A program made the translations under genes and the position numbers. Below the pieces are notes generated by a model. That model saw only the letters and a program-made list of their open reading frames with translations, ran no database searches and had not been told where the DNA came from. Of a stretch of 64,000 bases of DNA, positions 1 through 11,654 are shown piece after piece. Within the stretch, counting starts at the first letter, position 1, and the number at the start of each line of letters is the position of its first letter. The stretch covers positions 90,067,285 through 90,131,284 of the forward strand of contig NC_079488.1 of the NCBI RefSeq assembly GCF_020520425.1, read 5' to 3'. This DNA is from Spinacia oleracea. Lineage: Eukaryota; Streptophyta; Magnoliopsida; Caryophyllales; Amaranthaceae.

Positions 1-1544
1 TGTCCCTAAGCAAGGAAATCATTAATGAACACAAAACCAACTTCACCCCCGACATAATTCAAAATGAAAAACATAATTGGAGGCAAAATCCAACAAGCAT
101 GCATCAATGTTAACCAATCAAATTCATTCAACCGCCAATCCACCTCAACAATCGTCACGCAAAGCGAACCACAAGTGTACAATGGAATTCAAGACTAGTG
201 CTCACACACTCGTCACTCATTTATGTTGCGGATAAAAAATGTACCCGTTCGCTCCCTTCCCAACATATATGTGTACAATGCCCTCCCAAACTCACAACAC
301 TCGTGTGTCTAGAAAAACATGCACTCAACCTAGTAGTCGACTCGGAATGTGTCATGTCATAACTTGCATTGATAAACAACTACTTTCACATTAATATGAC
401 TCTATGCACAAAGGTCGGAAGGTCTTCAAAGCGTGTAATGATAGGCTTAGGTAGGGGTGCGGTAAATTTGGGTAAAATGTGAGCTTAAAGCCTTGGCTTT
501 GGGGAGCATAAATCCTAGCAAAACCATGATCAACCACAAATGATGACCACAACTCTCCCACTCAACACATGATGAAACAACAAACAAACCACACTATACT
601 TTCTTGCCTTTCTTTCACAATTAAAATCAATCACTCATAAAGATGAGAAATTACAATACTTGAGTGAAACAATGCTTTGAATTTTCTTGAGAATAACGAT
701 TTTTCCTTCTTTTTTTTTTCTTCTTGCTCAATCTCATTTTTTTTTCTTTTGGAACCTTCACACGATTTTTTTTTATTCTCCTCATCTCATTCATTTTTCA
801 TTTCATTTTTTTTCAACAGCAATCATGATAAGAAGAACTTCCCTTTTCAATACTCAATATGCTCAAAATGTATCACACTACAACTCCCTCACCTCACTAC
901 TATTAGCTCCCCCAAGCTAGGCTTGGGACTAGTAACCAATGGGGAATTTACGGGCTTGTAATGTGGTTAGTCACCGAATAAATGGCACAAGCACAACATG
1001 GGTAGAAAAATAGGGAACAAACGTATCTAATTTCATCTGAAGGCTACCTAAATAGAAAAATGCCTTCGTCCTCCACAATGTGCATGTATATGAGTCATAA
1101 AACATTACTAATAGTTGCAAACCAATACTCAAAATCAATGACACACCAGGAAGCTATCACACATCCTAACCAAGTCAACTAGTCAAGCATCAAGTCCACA
1201 AGTAGTTAGTCGGAGTTGACTCATGTTTAGACATCAAAACAATCGAACATCAAATCATGGCTAACACATCTACATTGCCCATCATCAAACACCAAGAATC
1301 AAAACAATTTTCAATCAAAGGGGCACAGGGAAGCATGATTTTGCATTCATCGGAACGTATTTTTGTATTTTTTTTCAAAGCAATAAACTAATCTAGAAAG
1401 CATTAAACACACCAAAATAAAGAAATGCGAAAAGAAAAGAAAAACATACCTACAATGTACAAGTAATGTGAAACCCTCCCCAAACCAAATCAGACAATGT
1501 CCTCATTGGCTCAAGGGTATCGAACCAACTCGATCTCATCTCCA
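1..1544 (-). other. Noncoding 3' region of the Athila-like element
   Basis: No reading frame here resembles a protein. On the minus strand this lies downstream of the env-position ORF and should lead to the polypurine tract and 3' LTR, which I do not see. The stretch 700-810 is strongly pyrimidine-rich on the plus strand (purine-rich on the element's sense strand). Small open frames here are low-complexity (runs of F and S) and are not supported. Confidence 0.5.
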
Positions 1545-3008
1545 TCATTGACGGCCATTGCCGCCATCATCATCATCATCACCATCATCTCGGCCACCAT
1601 GCCCACTAGGACCCGCTCCCCACCCTCCGTACTGGGTGGGTGTGAAGGTGCCCATAGAACCTGGAGCTCCATATCCCTCCGCGGGATAGGTATACCAGGT
1701 AGGGTGCTCGTAATCTGGGGCAATATATCCCTGCCTGGCATACTGATCATAAAATGGGAACATGGTCCTCTGGTGATCAGCTGCGAACTCCCGGAACCCG
1801 AGCTCAAGTCTGCTCAACCTCTCATCAATGGACCCCTGCTCCTCATGTACTACCGGGCCACTCTGGGGCCTCCCCGTGTCTCGACGCCCCCTCCTGAAGT
1901 AGGTGCGAGGCTCTGGCTGGTACTGATGGGGCTCTGGCTGAGGGTCAGGCTGAGGTTGGGGGTCAGGCTGAGGCTCTTGCTCAAATCCAACAAATAGATA
2001 ATGAGCCTGACCGGGTCTGAAACTAGTGCGGCCCTGAGGGTCAGGCAAGGTGAAAAGCCTGTTTCCCTCGAACATCGAGTACATGGCTCCCGGCCTAAAT
2101 AACCCATGCTCCCCCTGTAGCCTACGGAGTCCAGCAAAATAAGCCAAATCAAGCAAGTTGCTACCCAGAACGGAATCTGGTTAGCCTCAGTAAAGTTGGC
2201 CGTGGCCATGGCTATGTGGGTGATCAACCCACCAATGGTAATCTTGGTAGTATGTGTGGAAGTGGCTATGGAGTAAAATTGAGAGGCCATGTGATGTGCA
2301 AGGTTCATTTTGTAGTTCTCCTCTCCTTCTGAAACGTAGCCACCTAGGATCTCTAGCTCCGTACTCCTAATGTTCTGGGTCTCATCCCTACCAAAGATTG
2401 TAAATCCTAGGAACCTGTAAAAGACAATGGGTACCGGGTGTTGTATCTTGGAAGCATGCAAATGTTGCATACTCCTGGGATTATCATTGCCCGTAAGATT
2501 TCCCCACATGGTGCAGTTGTTATGGGTCTCCTTAGGTTTCCTACTATATGTGGTAGACAATCCAAAAATCCTACCAAAATCAGATAAGCTCATGGTGTAG
2601 GTTCGGTTCATCACACGAAATTGAACCGATGACACGGTTCGATAACCATCCCTACGCACATTAAAACTACTCAAGAATTCTAGAGTCAACCGTCTAAATG
2701 TGAGACGGAGCATACTATACATGTTACTCATACCAACACCAACAAAAACACGTTTTACATCACGCTCAATTCCCATTTCATGCAAGGATTTTTGACATAT
2801 AAAGCGAGTAGGGATTACCTCCCTCAATTTGAGGTGCATGAATCGTGCTCGTTGCTCCTCCGTAATAAAGATGACATCCGGAAAATCCGTGTCGGGCTCG
2901 AATTGCGGCGGTGGAGGTGGTGGTGTCGGTTCCCGAGCTTAGCTCGTGGAAGCCTCATGTTGATTTCTTGGTACCCTCGTGCATTTCCTTTGTGGTCGGT
3001 TTGGCATT
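1545..3008 (-). pseudogene. Athila-type ORF in the env position (broken)
   Basis: A protein of unknown role encoded between integrase and the missing 3' LTR, as in Athila elements. A start at 3008 opens into a proline-rich stretch. An in-frame TAA at 2939-2941 interrupts it, and the frame then runs on from there. Residues such as the RTYTMSLSDFGRIFGL segment recall the Arabidopsis retrotransposon ORF-1/ATHILA-type domain. Near 2165-2172 the reading moves by one base, so the C-terminal 200 residues (2156-1545) are in another frame. That part is rich in PQ/EP repeats and ends in an acidic DDGDDDDD tail. I see no convincing signal peptide or transmembrane pair, so calling it an envelope protein would rest on position only. 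One stop and one frameshift make it a pseudogene. Confidence 0.7.
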
Positions 3009-3965
3009 GATGAAAAATCTGAATTTTTGAGTTTTTGAGCTTTTTGGGTGAATTTGGGGATTTTGTGGGGATGAGAGAAAACTCAAATCGGTTAGGTGTA
3101 GGTTGTAGAGGATGATGAGAGGATGATTTTGATGAAAGAATTGTTGAATTTGGTGGAGATTTGAGGGAGATATGGTGGTTTGAAGTTTTTGGAAGTTGGG
3201 GTTTGATGGAGGAGTGAGAGAAAGTTAGGTTGAAGATGAAGAGGAAGTGCAGAAAGATTGGGGAAACCGTGAGTTTATCGCTGAAATCGCGTCTCGCCCG
3301 ATCGGGCGACTTTTCGCCCGATCGGGCGGGATGCGATCCTTTTCTTTTCATGCGTGCGCGCCCGATCCGGCGCACCTCGCCCGATCCGGATCGGGCGATT
3401 TGCGAATGCTCATTTTCTTGACTTTTTCCTGCCCAGAATCATCCTTGACTTTTTCTCGAAATTTTCATCAACCGCCCGATCGGGCAAAATTATTTCGCCC
3501 GATCGGGCGTTCCACTCGCTTTCTGCGCTTGATCGGGCAAACAATCGCCCGACTCGGGCGTTCCACTCGCCAGACCGCCCGATCGGGCATGCTGCGCCCG
3601 ATCGGGCGGAAATAAACTGCAAGAAACTCATCCGTGCGCGCCCGATCGGGCGCACCTCGCCCGATTCGGATCGGGCGGTTTGCAGCGTGCTTGGCCTTGT
3701 GCGTAATTTCACTTTCTCGAACTTGGAGCTTTAGGCCTGCACATTATTAAACACCCAAACAGCGTAATGCCCTCTTCTCGCCTCACTAACACCAAAAACA
3801 ATACTTAAACACACTTAGGTATGGGAAATACTAACTAAACACACAAAAATAGAATAAAAAAAAAATCAAACTTATACTACTAAAGCGATAAAATACGGGT
3901 TGCCTCCCGCAAAGCGCTGGTTTATTTCTAGGTCCCGCTCGACCTTGTTACCTTGAATATGCAGT
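3009..3965 (-). other. Untranslated spacer between integrase and the env-position ORF
   Basis: Noncoding interval inside the Athila-like element. Its main content is the cluster of GC-rich palindromes listed separately (3295-3677). The open frames through it, rich in ARSGE or RPIGR words on either strand, are by-products of the palindromes, because the same motif reads open in several frames. The interval 3720-3965 is AT-rich and featureless. Confidence 0.6.
3295..3677. repeat. Cluster of CGCCCGATCGGGCG palindromes in the Athila spacer
   Basis: Perfect 14-mer palindromes CGCCCGATCGGGCG sit at 3295, 3315, 3496, 3595 and 3639. A perfect 20-bp expanded palindrome of the same ends with a GATCCGGATC core lies at 3378-3397. 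Imperfect copies sit near 3359, 3474, 3545, 3575 and 3658. The same family occurs in the LTR of this element (10497-10609). The local sequence is far more GC-rich than its surroundings. Confidence 0.9.
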
Positions 3966-6900
3966 CTATGAGGCGGAGGGATTGAGGTGATGGACCTCAA
4001 CCACTCCTACAGTAGCCCCATCATGGTACAACTTCAGACGTTGCCCGTTGACCTTGAATCGTTCACCATTCTCATTCTCTACTTCAACAGACCCAAACTT
4101 GCTTACCATAGTCACGGTGAACGGCCCAGACCACCTAGACTTAAGTTTTCCAGGAAATAACTTAAGCCTAGAGTTAAAAAGTAGAACCTTGTCGCCCACC
4201 GCGAACTCTCTATGTAAAATGTGATTGTCGTGCCACTTCTTGGTCTTTTCCTTGTAAATCCGGGCACTATCATAGGCTTGTAGTCGGAATTCATCGAGCT
4301 CACCCAATTGAAATAACCGCTTCTCACCGGCTAGCTTTGCATCCATGTTGAGCTGTTTGATTGCCCAATAAGCCCTGTACTCCATTTCTACTGGTAAGTG
4401 ACACGCCTTGCCATACACCAACCGATACGGGGAGGTACCAATAGGTGTCTTAAAGGCGGTTCTGTATGCCCATAGAGTATCATCTAGCTTATCGCTCCAA
4501 TCCTTCCTAGACTTCGCCACCACTTTCTCAAGGATAGATTTGATCTCTCGGTTGGAGACCTCAACTTGACCACTCGTCTGAGGGTGGTAGGCTAGCCCAG
4601 TGCGGTGATGAACCCCATACTTGCGCAGGAGCGCATCCAGATGCCTCTCATGGAAGTGTGACCCTCCATCACTGATCAAAGCGCGCGGAACCCCAAATCT
4701 AGGAAAAATGATCTTCTTGAACAGGGAGATGACTGTCTTAGCATCGTTAGTAGGTGAGGCAACGGCTTCCACCCACTTTGACACATAATCTACAGCGACA
4801 AGGATATACAAGTTACCCTTGGACGATGGGAATGGTCCCATGTAATCAATTCCCCACACATCAAAAATCTCAACCTCAAGGATCCCGTTCTGTGGCATCT
4901 CATACCTCCTCGAAATAGTGTCGGCCCTCTGGCACGCATCACAAGCCATAATAAAAGCATGTGCATCCTTGAACATAGTAGGCCAGTAAAAACCACATTG
5001 TGACAACTTAGCGTTTGTTTTAGACGGTCCATGGTGACCACCATAAGGTGAAGAATGACACCTACTGATAACACCTTGAACTTCCCATTCTGGAATACAA
5101 CGCTTGTACAACCCTTCAGCAGTCTCACGAAACAAATAAGGGTCATCCCAAAAGTAAAACCGAACATCATGTAGGAATTTCTTCTTCTGTTGATATGAAA
5201 GATCGGCCGGAAGAATTCTCCCTACGATGTAGTTAGCAAAATCTGCGAACCATGGTGACTGACTGGCAAGTGCAAGTAGATGATCATCCGGAAATGAATC
5301 TTCAATTGGTGTAGATCCCTTACCATCGTCATACCTCAATCTAGACAAGTGATCGGCAACCACATTCTCAGCCCCTTTCTTGTCGCGGATCTCTAGATCG
5401 AACTCCTATAGCAGTAGTATCCATCGAATAAGCCTAGGCTTGGCTTCCTTCTTAGAGAGAAGATACTTGAGGGCTGCATGGTCAGTATAGACTATCACCT
5501 TGGATCCAATCAGATAGGTGCGGAATTTATCCAAGGCATAGACTATAGCTAGAAGCTCCTTCTCAGTAGTAGCGTAATTAACTTGAGCTTCATCTAAGGT
5601 CTTACTTGCATAATAGATGGCATGTAAAACCTTCTCCTTTCTCTGACCCAGAACTGCCCCAACTGCATAATCACTTGCATCACACATTATCTCAAACGGA
5701 AGATCCCATTCGGGAGAACGAATGATGGGAGCCGAAATCAGTGCCTGTTTAATCCTGTCAAAGGCTTCAAGACAAGCATCAGTAAACACAAACGGGGCAT
5801 CCTTGAGGAGGAGCTGGGTAAGTGGTTTAACAATTTTAGAAAAATCCTTGATAAAGCGGCGATAAAACCCCGCATGACCAAGAAAACTTCTAACACCCTT
5901 CACATTAACTGGAGGGGGTAATTGTTCAATCATTTGGACCTTAGCTCGATCCACCTGAATGCCCTTATCAGATATCAAATGTCCCAAAACCACCCCTTCA
6001 GTAACCATGAAATGACACTTTTCCCAGTTCAAGACTAAATTGCACTCTTCACATCTTTTCAAAACTTTAGTCAGATTTAGCAAGCAAGAATCAAAAGAAG
6101 TACCATAGACGCTAAAATCATCCATAAACACTTCCATGATAGACTCAATAAAATCAGAAAAGATACTCATCATGCAACGTTGGAAAGTAGCAGGTGCATT
6201 ACACAGACCAAAAGGCATCCTACGATATGCAAAGGTACCATAGGGACAGGTGAAGGTGATCTTTTCCTGGTCGTCTAGATGTATGGAAATTTGAAAGAAA
6301 CCAGAATAACCATCCAGATAACAGAAAAACTTGTGACAGGCTAGCCTTTCTAACATTTGATCAATGAAGGGAAGGGGAAAATGGTCCTTTTTAGTAGCAA
6401 CATTAAGACGCCTATAATCAATGCACATGCGCCAACCTGTGACTACCCTAGTTGGTATCAACTCATTTTTTTCATTTCTCACCACAATTGTCCCCCCTTT
6501 CTTAGGCACTACCTGAACGGGACTCACCCACTTAGAATCAGACACAGCATACACTATACCCGCATCAAGCAATTTCATAACTTCAGCTTTTACAACATCT
6601 TGCATGACAGGGTTCAAACGACGTTGGGGTTGGATGCATGGTTTATGATTCTCATCTAGATGTATCCTATGCATACAAAAGTCAGGGCTAATACCCTTTA
6701 AATCATCAATACTGTACCCAATGGCCTTTTTGTGCCTTTTCAACACAATAAGAAGTTGGGATAACTGGTCTGCATCAAGTGCAGTACTGACGATCACAGG
6801 GCAAAGTTGTTCATTATCTAAAAACGCATACTTAAGGTTAGCAGGAAGAGGCTTAAGTTCGGGTTTCTTTACTTCTTTAACAGAACAAACCGGCCGAACT

Positions 6901-7201
6901 AACCTCTTCAATTTGGTGCTCTCCGGCTCAGATTCTCCACCATTAAGAGCCAACTCCAGAGCATCCACTTCAGCACTCTAAGAACTGCTATCACCTGCAG
7001 AAGACTCACAACAAAGCACTGCCTCCAAAGGGTCTCTTTCGAGAACTTGGGAGACGTTATCACGAGTAATAAGGTCAACTACATCTATGCGATAGCATTG
7101 TTCCTCCTCTAGCATGGGACTTTTTAAGGCACTGTTTAGATTAAAAGTCACCTTATCATCCCCAACAGACAATGTCAATTTCCCACTTTTAACATCAATT
7201 A
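3966..7201 (-). pseudogene. pol: Athila-like pol: reverse transcriptase, RNase H and integrase (two in-frame stops)
   Basis: The polymerase part of the element. In one continuous frame it shows the end of the protease linker, RT ([38 protein letters not shown], and the catalytic FMDD motif), RNase H ([34 protein letters not shown]), the HHCC zinc finger of integrase (GGHHGPSKT ... CDACQ) and the integrase D-D-E core (DYMGP, SDGGSHF, the E in SGQVEVSN). The C-terminal GPF-like region ends at 3966. Two TAG codons break the frame: one at 6978-6980 before RT and one at 5406-5408 just after RNase H. The RT, RNase H and integrase catalytic residues are otherwise all visible. The join to the upstream gag-protease frame needs a one-base shift near 7203. 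Confidence 0.9.
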
Positions 7202-9484
7202 CCGCCCCGCCGTGTGAAGGAAGGGTCTACCTAAGATTATGGGAATTTGAAAATCCTCCTGCATGTCTAATACTACAAAGTCTACAGGTATATAGAATTT
7301 ACCTACTCTAACAGGGACGTCCTCTAAAACACCTAAGGGGTATTTGACAGAACGGTCGGCCATTTGCAGAGTGATATTGGTAACCTTAAGCTCACCCATA
7401 TTCAGTTTAGTACAGACAGACAAAGGCATGACAGACACACTAGCACCTAGATCACATAAAGCTTTATCAATAAATACGGTGCCAATGTTACATGGGATGA
7501 AAAAACTCCCGGGGTCCTTAAGTTTAGGTGGAGACTTGTTTTGCAAATAAGCACTACATTCCTCAGTAAAAGCTACAGTCTCTACCTCACAAAAAGCATG
7601 TTTCCTGGTCAAAATATCTTTCATGAATTTAGCATAAGCAGGAACCTGTAAAATTAATTCAGTAAAAGGAACCGTTACCTGCAAATTTTTGACCACTTCC
7701 AAGAATCTGCCAAACTGCTTGTCTAGCTTATTCTTGAGTTGTCGGTTTGGGAAGGGGAGTGCAATAGGTGGTACTTGAATATCCGCCCTCTTCTTAACCT
7801 CAGTTGTAGCCTCATTCTCATTGACTACCTTTTCAGCTTCCTTTTCACCCATAACTATCTTCGGGATTTCCTCACTAACCAGATCACTAGCAGACACCCC
7901 GGAATCAACCTCAACCGGTATAGAAGGACCATCATAATCCCTACCACTCCTCAATGTAATTGCATTAGCAATCTCCCTATTTTCGGGCTGTGAAGGAAGT
8001 TGGCCTGGTGGCCTCCCTGCAATAGTAGTAGCCATCTGTGCCAACTGTGTATCAATGATCTTGTTATGAGCAGTAAGAGCATCGATTTTTGCATCCTTTT
8101 CACTTAGAGATTTTTGCATTTGTAGCATTATGTTTCTCATCTCTACTAGCATAGGGTCAGGCTGTGTGGCTTGAGGTTGTGGTTGTGGGGGTGATGTGTG
8201 TTGTCTAGAGAACCCAGGTGGCCCACTAGACTGCTGGTTGTAGTTGTTTCGGGGTTGGTAAGATTGTTGGTGTGGGGGTTGATATGGTTGTGGTGGTGGA
8301 TGTTGAATTTGGTGAGGGTTTTGGATATTGTTGCTCCTGTAGGAAAGCAGAGGGTTATTTTTGTAGCCCTCATTGTAAGAATTGGAGAATGGGTCGTTTT
8401 GTTTGTAGGATTGAAATGCATTACATTGTTCAATAGAGCTCCTACATTCCTGTGCATAATGACCAGACATTCCACAACTTTCACAAATAGTAGCAGGTTG
8501 GGCACTCATAGCAGCTACACTAACAGGTTGGGCAGATTGAGTATTGGCCGCTTGCATATTATCAAACTTATAATGTAAAGCAGTCAATTGGGCAGTTAAT
8601 TGTTCAATAGAATTTAAATCATGCTTACCACCCCTGTTAGATAGACCTCTAGGATTTTCATACTGGGCATTGTGAATGGCTATCTCCTCAATCACCTCCA
8701 TAGCTCTAGGCACCTCAAGTTGCATGAACCTCCCACTGGCAGCTGAATCCAACAAACATCTAGACTCATTGCCCAGACCATTATAAAACTGCTGAATCAA
8801 GAACCAATCTTCCAAACCATGGTGCGGGCATTCTCTTTGCAAATCCTTGAATCTCTCCTTGACCTCGAACAAACTCTCATCCGCTTGTTGTGAGATACCT
8901 AATATCTGACCCCTCAAACGAGCCGTTTTCTCAGGTGGAAAATATTTAACATAAAAAGCAAGAGCCAAGGATTCCCAATTATTGATTTTCAAAGCCGCCC
9001 GATTCAACCCATTAATCCACAGTTTAGCTTTCCCACTCAAAGAGAACGGGAAAAGTATCTCCATAGTCTGCTCCGGAGTCAATCCCTTTTGCTTGATGGT
9101 GGAGCAATATTGGATAAAGGACTGAATGTGAAGATTCGGATCTTCACCTGGTTCCCCACCGTACTGGCATCTCTTAATCAATGCAGGCTCAATCTTGAAG
9201 GTCTCAGCTGCAATAGAAGGCATGATCGCCTTTGGTAGCACGGACATACTTGGCTTAGAATAGTCTGTAAGCCGTGGGGTAGGTGGCGGTATCAGATTTT
9301 CGTCACCCATCTCTATCTCTGAAACTGAATCTGTATCTGAAGGAAAAAGATCGCCAATATTATGATCAGAATCAGAGTAATTCCCACACTGTGCAATGAA
9401 AGTTCTTCGTCTACGAAAGGTTCTTTCGGGCTTAGGATCGAATGGAGTAAGATTACTAGTACCTACGGTCCTGGGCATAGACAA
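7199..9484 (-). pseudogene. gag: Athila-like gag with zinc knuckle and aspartic protease (frameshifted at its end)
   Basis: A 761-codon frame starting at 9484, about 100 bases after the primer site. The first 280 or so residues are the retrotransposon gag fold (LWINGLNRAALKINNW, FYVKYFPPEKTARLRGQI). A CCHC zinc knuckle CESCGMSGHYAQEC (CX2CX4HX4C) follows, then a Q/P-rich linker. The aspartic protease near the C-terminus has the DLGAS motif used by this group in place of DSGA, and the ILGRPFL motif. The frame closes at 7199 within the protease because one base is missing from a G-run near 7203-7209. The same protein continues in the next frame into pol. An intact relative would probably make gag-pol as one polyprotein. 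Confidence 0.88.
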
Positions 9485-9511
9485 AGACTACAAAACAATG
9501 TGAGATCCGGT

Positions 9512-9535
9512 CTCAAGGAACGTGAGTTCCTTGAG
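9512..9535 (-). other. Perfect hairpin in the leader between primer site and gag start
   Basis: Two perfectly complementary 9-mers, CTCAAGGAA at 9512-9520 and TTCCTTGAG at 9527-9535, enclose a 6-base loop. It lies in the transcribed leader, 28 bases upstream of the gag ATG and 56 bases after the primer site. This is the place where retroelements keep packaging or dimerisation signals. The structure is seen; the role is inference. Confidence 0.5.
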
Positions 9536-9590
9536 TAGTAACAAACAATAATCTAGGATAAGCAATCAACAACAGAAAATAAAACCGTTT

Positions 9591-9608
9591 TCCCCGGCAA
9601 CAGCGCCA
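9591..9608 (-). other. Primer binding site, tRNA-Asp type
   Basis: On the minus strand this reads TGGCGCTGTTGCCGGGGA. It matches the 18-base tRNA-Asp primer site typical of Athila/Tat elements with a single T for C change. It starts five bases inside the LTR end, which fixes the orientation and the inner edge of the 5' LTR. Confidence 0.85.
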
Positions 9609-10424
9609 AAATTTGACAGGCTAAAGTCGTATTACCTAATAAAAAATAACCTAAGGTCCACTAGCTAGGTAGCAAGGGAAGTCAGGATCGAATCCACAGG
9701 GAAACAGGCGTTCTTTCTACTATCAATTAATTAATCTAGACTATTGTGAACAAAGTTGGTTGATGGTTTGTATACTAAGACTACGAACGAATATTAAACA
9801 AGAATGAATCAATATATTAAGGAATCTAGGGTATAGGTTTGCCAACAAATAATAATCCAGGACATTGAACAATCACGATAATCAACAAAGTAATTAATTA
9901 GATTAGCATGCTCTCTCAAGTCGATACTAATCATAGACTTAGAATTAACGGGCTCTCGCTACGTATTAACTCTAATTCTACCTATTGACACAAGCCTAAA
10001 CATCAAATTGCATCTCTCGAATCTTAATTTGATATTGCATAACTACCGCAATTAAACATGCGCAAATCTAATTGTATAGTGAAATAAACCAACCAATAGG
10101 AATCAATTACAATGCCAACAATCATAATCATTCAATCATCCCTTCATATTATTCATGGATCCCCAACCCTAGAAATTAAACTACTCAAGCATGTTGACAA
10201 TTAACAAAGCAATAATCATAATTGAAAGCATTATTAAAGCAAGACAATGAATTGAAATAAGAATTAATACCTATTTGAAGAACAAGGGAATTGAAAGCTT
10301 GAATTTTTATTGAGAATTAAACTAAGTGTTTTTGCATAAACTAGAGAGAAAATTAGGCTAAGGAAATAATACTAAGCTTCAATACTAGAAAATAAAGTGT
10401 CCTCTAAAAACAATTAAGGCTTGC

Positions 10425-10431
10425 TTATATA
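10425..10431 (-). promoter_or_regulatory. LTR TATA box
   Basis: The minus strand reads CTATATAAGC here, a canonical plant TATA box. Transcription would begin about 30 bases downstream, near 10395, leaving the palindromes upstream of the start in this LTR and inside the 3' end of the transcript from the other LTR. Confidence 0.55.
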
Positions 10432-10496
10432 GTTTCCCCAAAATAAAGCCCAAAAAACGGAAAGAAAACTCGCGCATAAGTGTTGGGGGTTGGCGT

Positions 10497-10609
10497 CGCC
10501 CGATCGGGCGACTCGATAGTCGGCCCGATCGGGCCGAAATCCGCCCGATCGGGCGGTTTGTGAACTCTCCATACAGCCTCCAGATTGACCGCCCGATCCG
10601 GATCGGGCG
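10497..10609. repeat. GC-rich palindrome cluster inside the LTR
   Basis: Perfect palindromes: CGCCCGATCGGGCG at 10497-10510 and 10542-10555, GGCCCGATCGGGCC at 10522-10535, and the 20-bp expanded form at 10590-10609. They are the same family as the cluster at 3295-3677. A degenerate half-copy lies near 10641. Confidence 0.9.
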
Positions 10610-11654
10610 CGCGTTGATGATTCCAGATTGCTTATAATTCCGCCCGATGGTTGCATTTCGCCCTCAGCTTCCAGGGCGATTTGCAATCTTCAATGTAGCT
10701 CGCCCATATCACTGAGTCTAACTCCCGGGGCCCAACCATAAGCATCCAAAGCTCCCGAAAGTCGACGATGGAGGTCCCGAACTTCTCGGACTCATATAGT
10801 GGCCTAGATCAACAATGAAACGGGTCTAAAACGACCAATTTCTCATAATCAAACCTGAAACTCAAGGCACACTCAATAACACACATTAGTACTAGAAACG
10901 GCTCCTAAGAGCACGTTTGACACATAAAAGTACTAAGGGACGGGGGTAAAAATACTATATAAAACATGCATATCAACAACATAGGAATCGAGCTCATGGT
11001 CCACCTCAAACTCATGTAGGTCAGCTTGTCTGATTCTCATGCTATGCACTTGCTTCAATCCTTGCTGAACCATCTTAACCACAGATGGCATGATAACACC
11101 TTGAAAGCTCTTCAATCCCACTCTTTTTTCATTGAATCTTTGCATTACATACCTCCTTATCCATTCCATTAACTGTAGGATAGGTTTACCCCTTGCTTCC
11201 CTCAAGACATTATTAAAACTCTCACAGCAATTGTTGAGTAGCATACCAGACTTAGATGCAGTGCTAAACCCATGCCTAGACCAGTGACTTGTGTGGATTG
11301 CTTCCAAGTACTTGTATGCTTCAACATTTAGTTCCTTTATAGCTGCCATGTGTGTGTTGAAATGATGCTGCAAACAAAATGACTAAGCATTAGCCCCAAA
11401 GCAGAGAAACCAAGGCAGAATTGCAAAAAAAGTTCCACAACAAACCTTTGTGGATGATCTTGCTGCCTTCCAGAAATGTTCCTTGTACAGCACACCAGGG
11501 AACTTGCTTTTGAAGTTAGTCCATATATGTCTACAACAATATCTAGTCTCAGCATTTGGCATGACAGTTTTGAATGCATCAAGTAAACCCTGCATACAAA
11601 TTTGAACATGAAACAGAAACAAAAGTAGTTACAGTTTTCAGAACAAAAACAAAA

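Larger units (their letters stand above)
1..10966 (-). mobile_element. Ty3/gypsy LTR retrotransposon, Athila/Tat group, left-truncated by the window
   Basis: Read on the minus strand the order is 5' LTR (9614-10966), primer site (9591-9608), gag with protease (9484-7199), RT, RNase H and integrase (about 7201-3966), spacer, and an extra ORF (3008-1545) in the env position. The tRNA-Asp-type primer site, the DLGAS form of the protease motif and the extra ORF after integrase are known features of Athila/Tat elements. The 3' LTR is not in the window: nothing in 1-1544 matches 9614-10966. The coding region has at least two single-base frameshifts and three in-frame stops, so this copy should not be autonomous. 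It interrupts a MULE transposase exon at its right edge. Group assignment is firm; Athila rather than Tat is inferred. Confidence 0.88.
9614..10966 (-). repeat. 5' LTR of the Athila-like element
   Basis: The inner edge (plus TG at 9614, minus CA) is set by the adjacent primer site. The outer edge is placed at 10966 because the minus strand there starts TGTTTTATATAG, directly after recognisable MULE transposase codons. An alternative TG at 10924 would make it 42 bases shorter. The target duplication cannot be checked because the other LTR is outside the window. The LTR carries a TATA box (10425-10431) and four perfect GC-rich palindromes (10497-10609). Confidence 0.75.

Noticed and set aside
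677-961. Small F/S-rich open frame
   Set aside because: Pyrimidine-run translation in a noncoding part of the Athila-like element.
1545-3008. Endogenous virus with an envelope gene
   Set aside because: The element is a plant Athila-type retrotransposon; the extra ORF shows no clear envelope features and no viral genes were seen.
3230-3734. Arg/Pro-rich open frames over the palindrome cluster on both strands
   Set aside because: They exist because the GC-rich palindrome has no stop in several frames; no family resemblance and no codon signal.
8198-8578. Open frame on the plus strand across the gag linker
   Set aside because: Antisense shadow of the Q/P-rich gag linker; composition mirrors the sense repeat.
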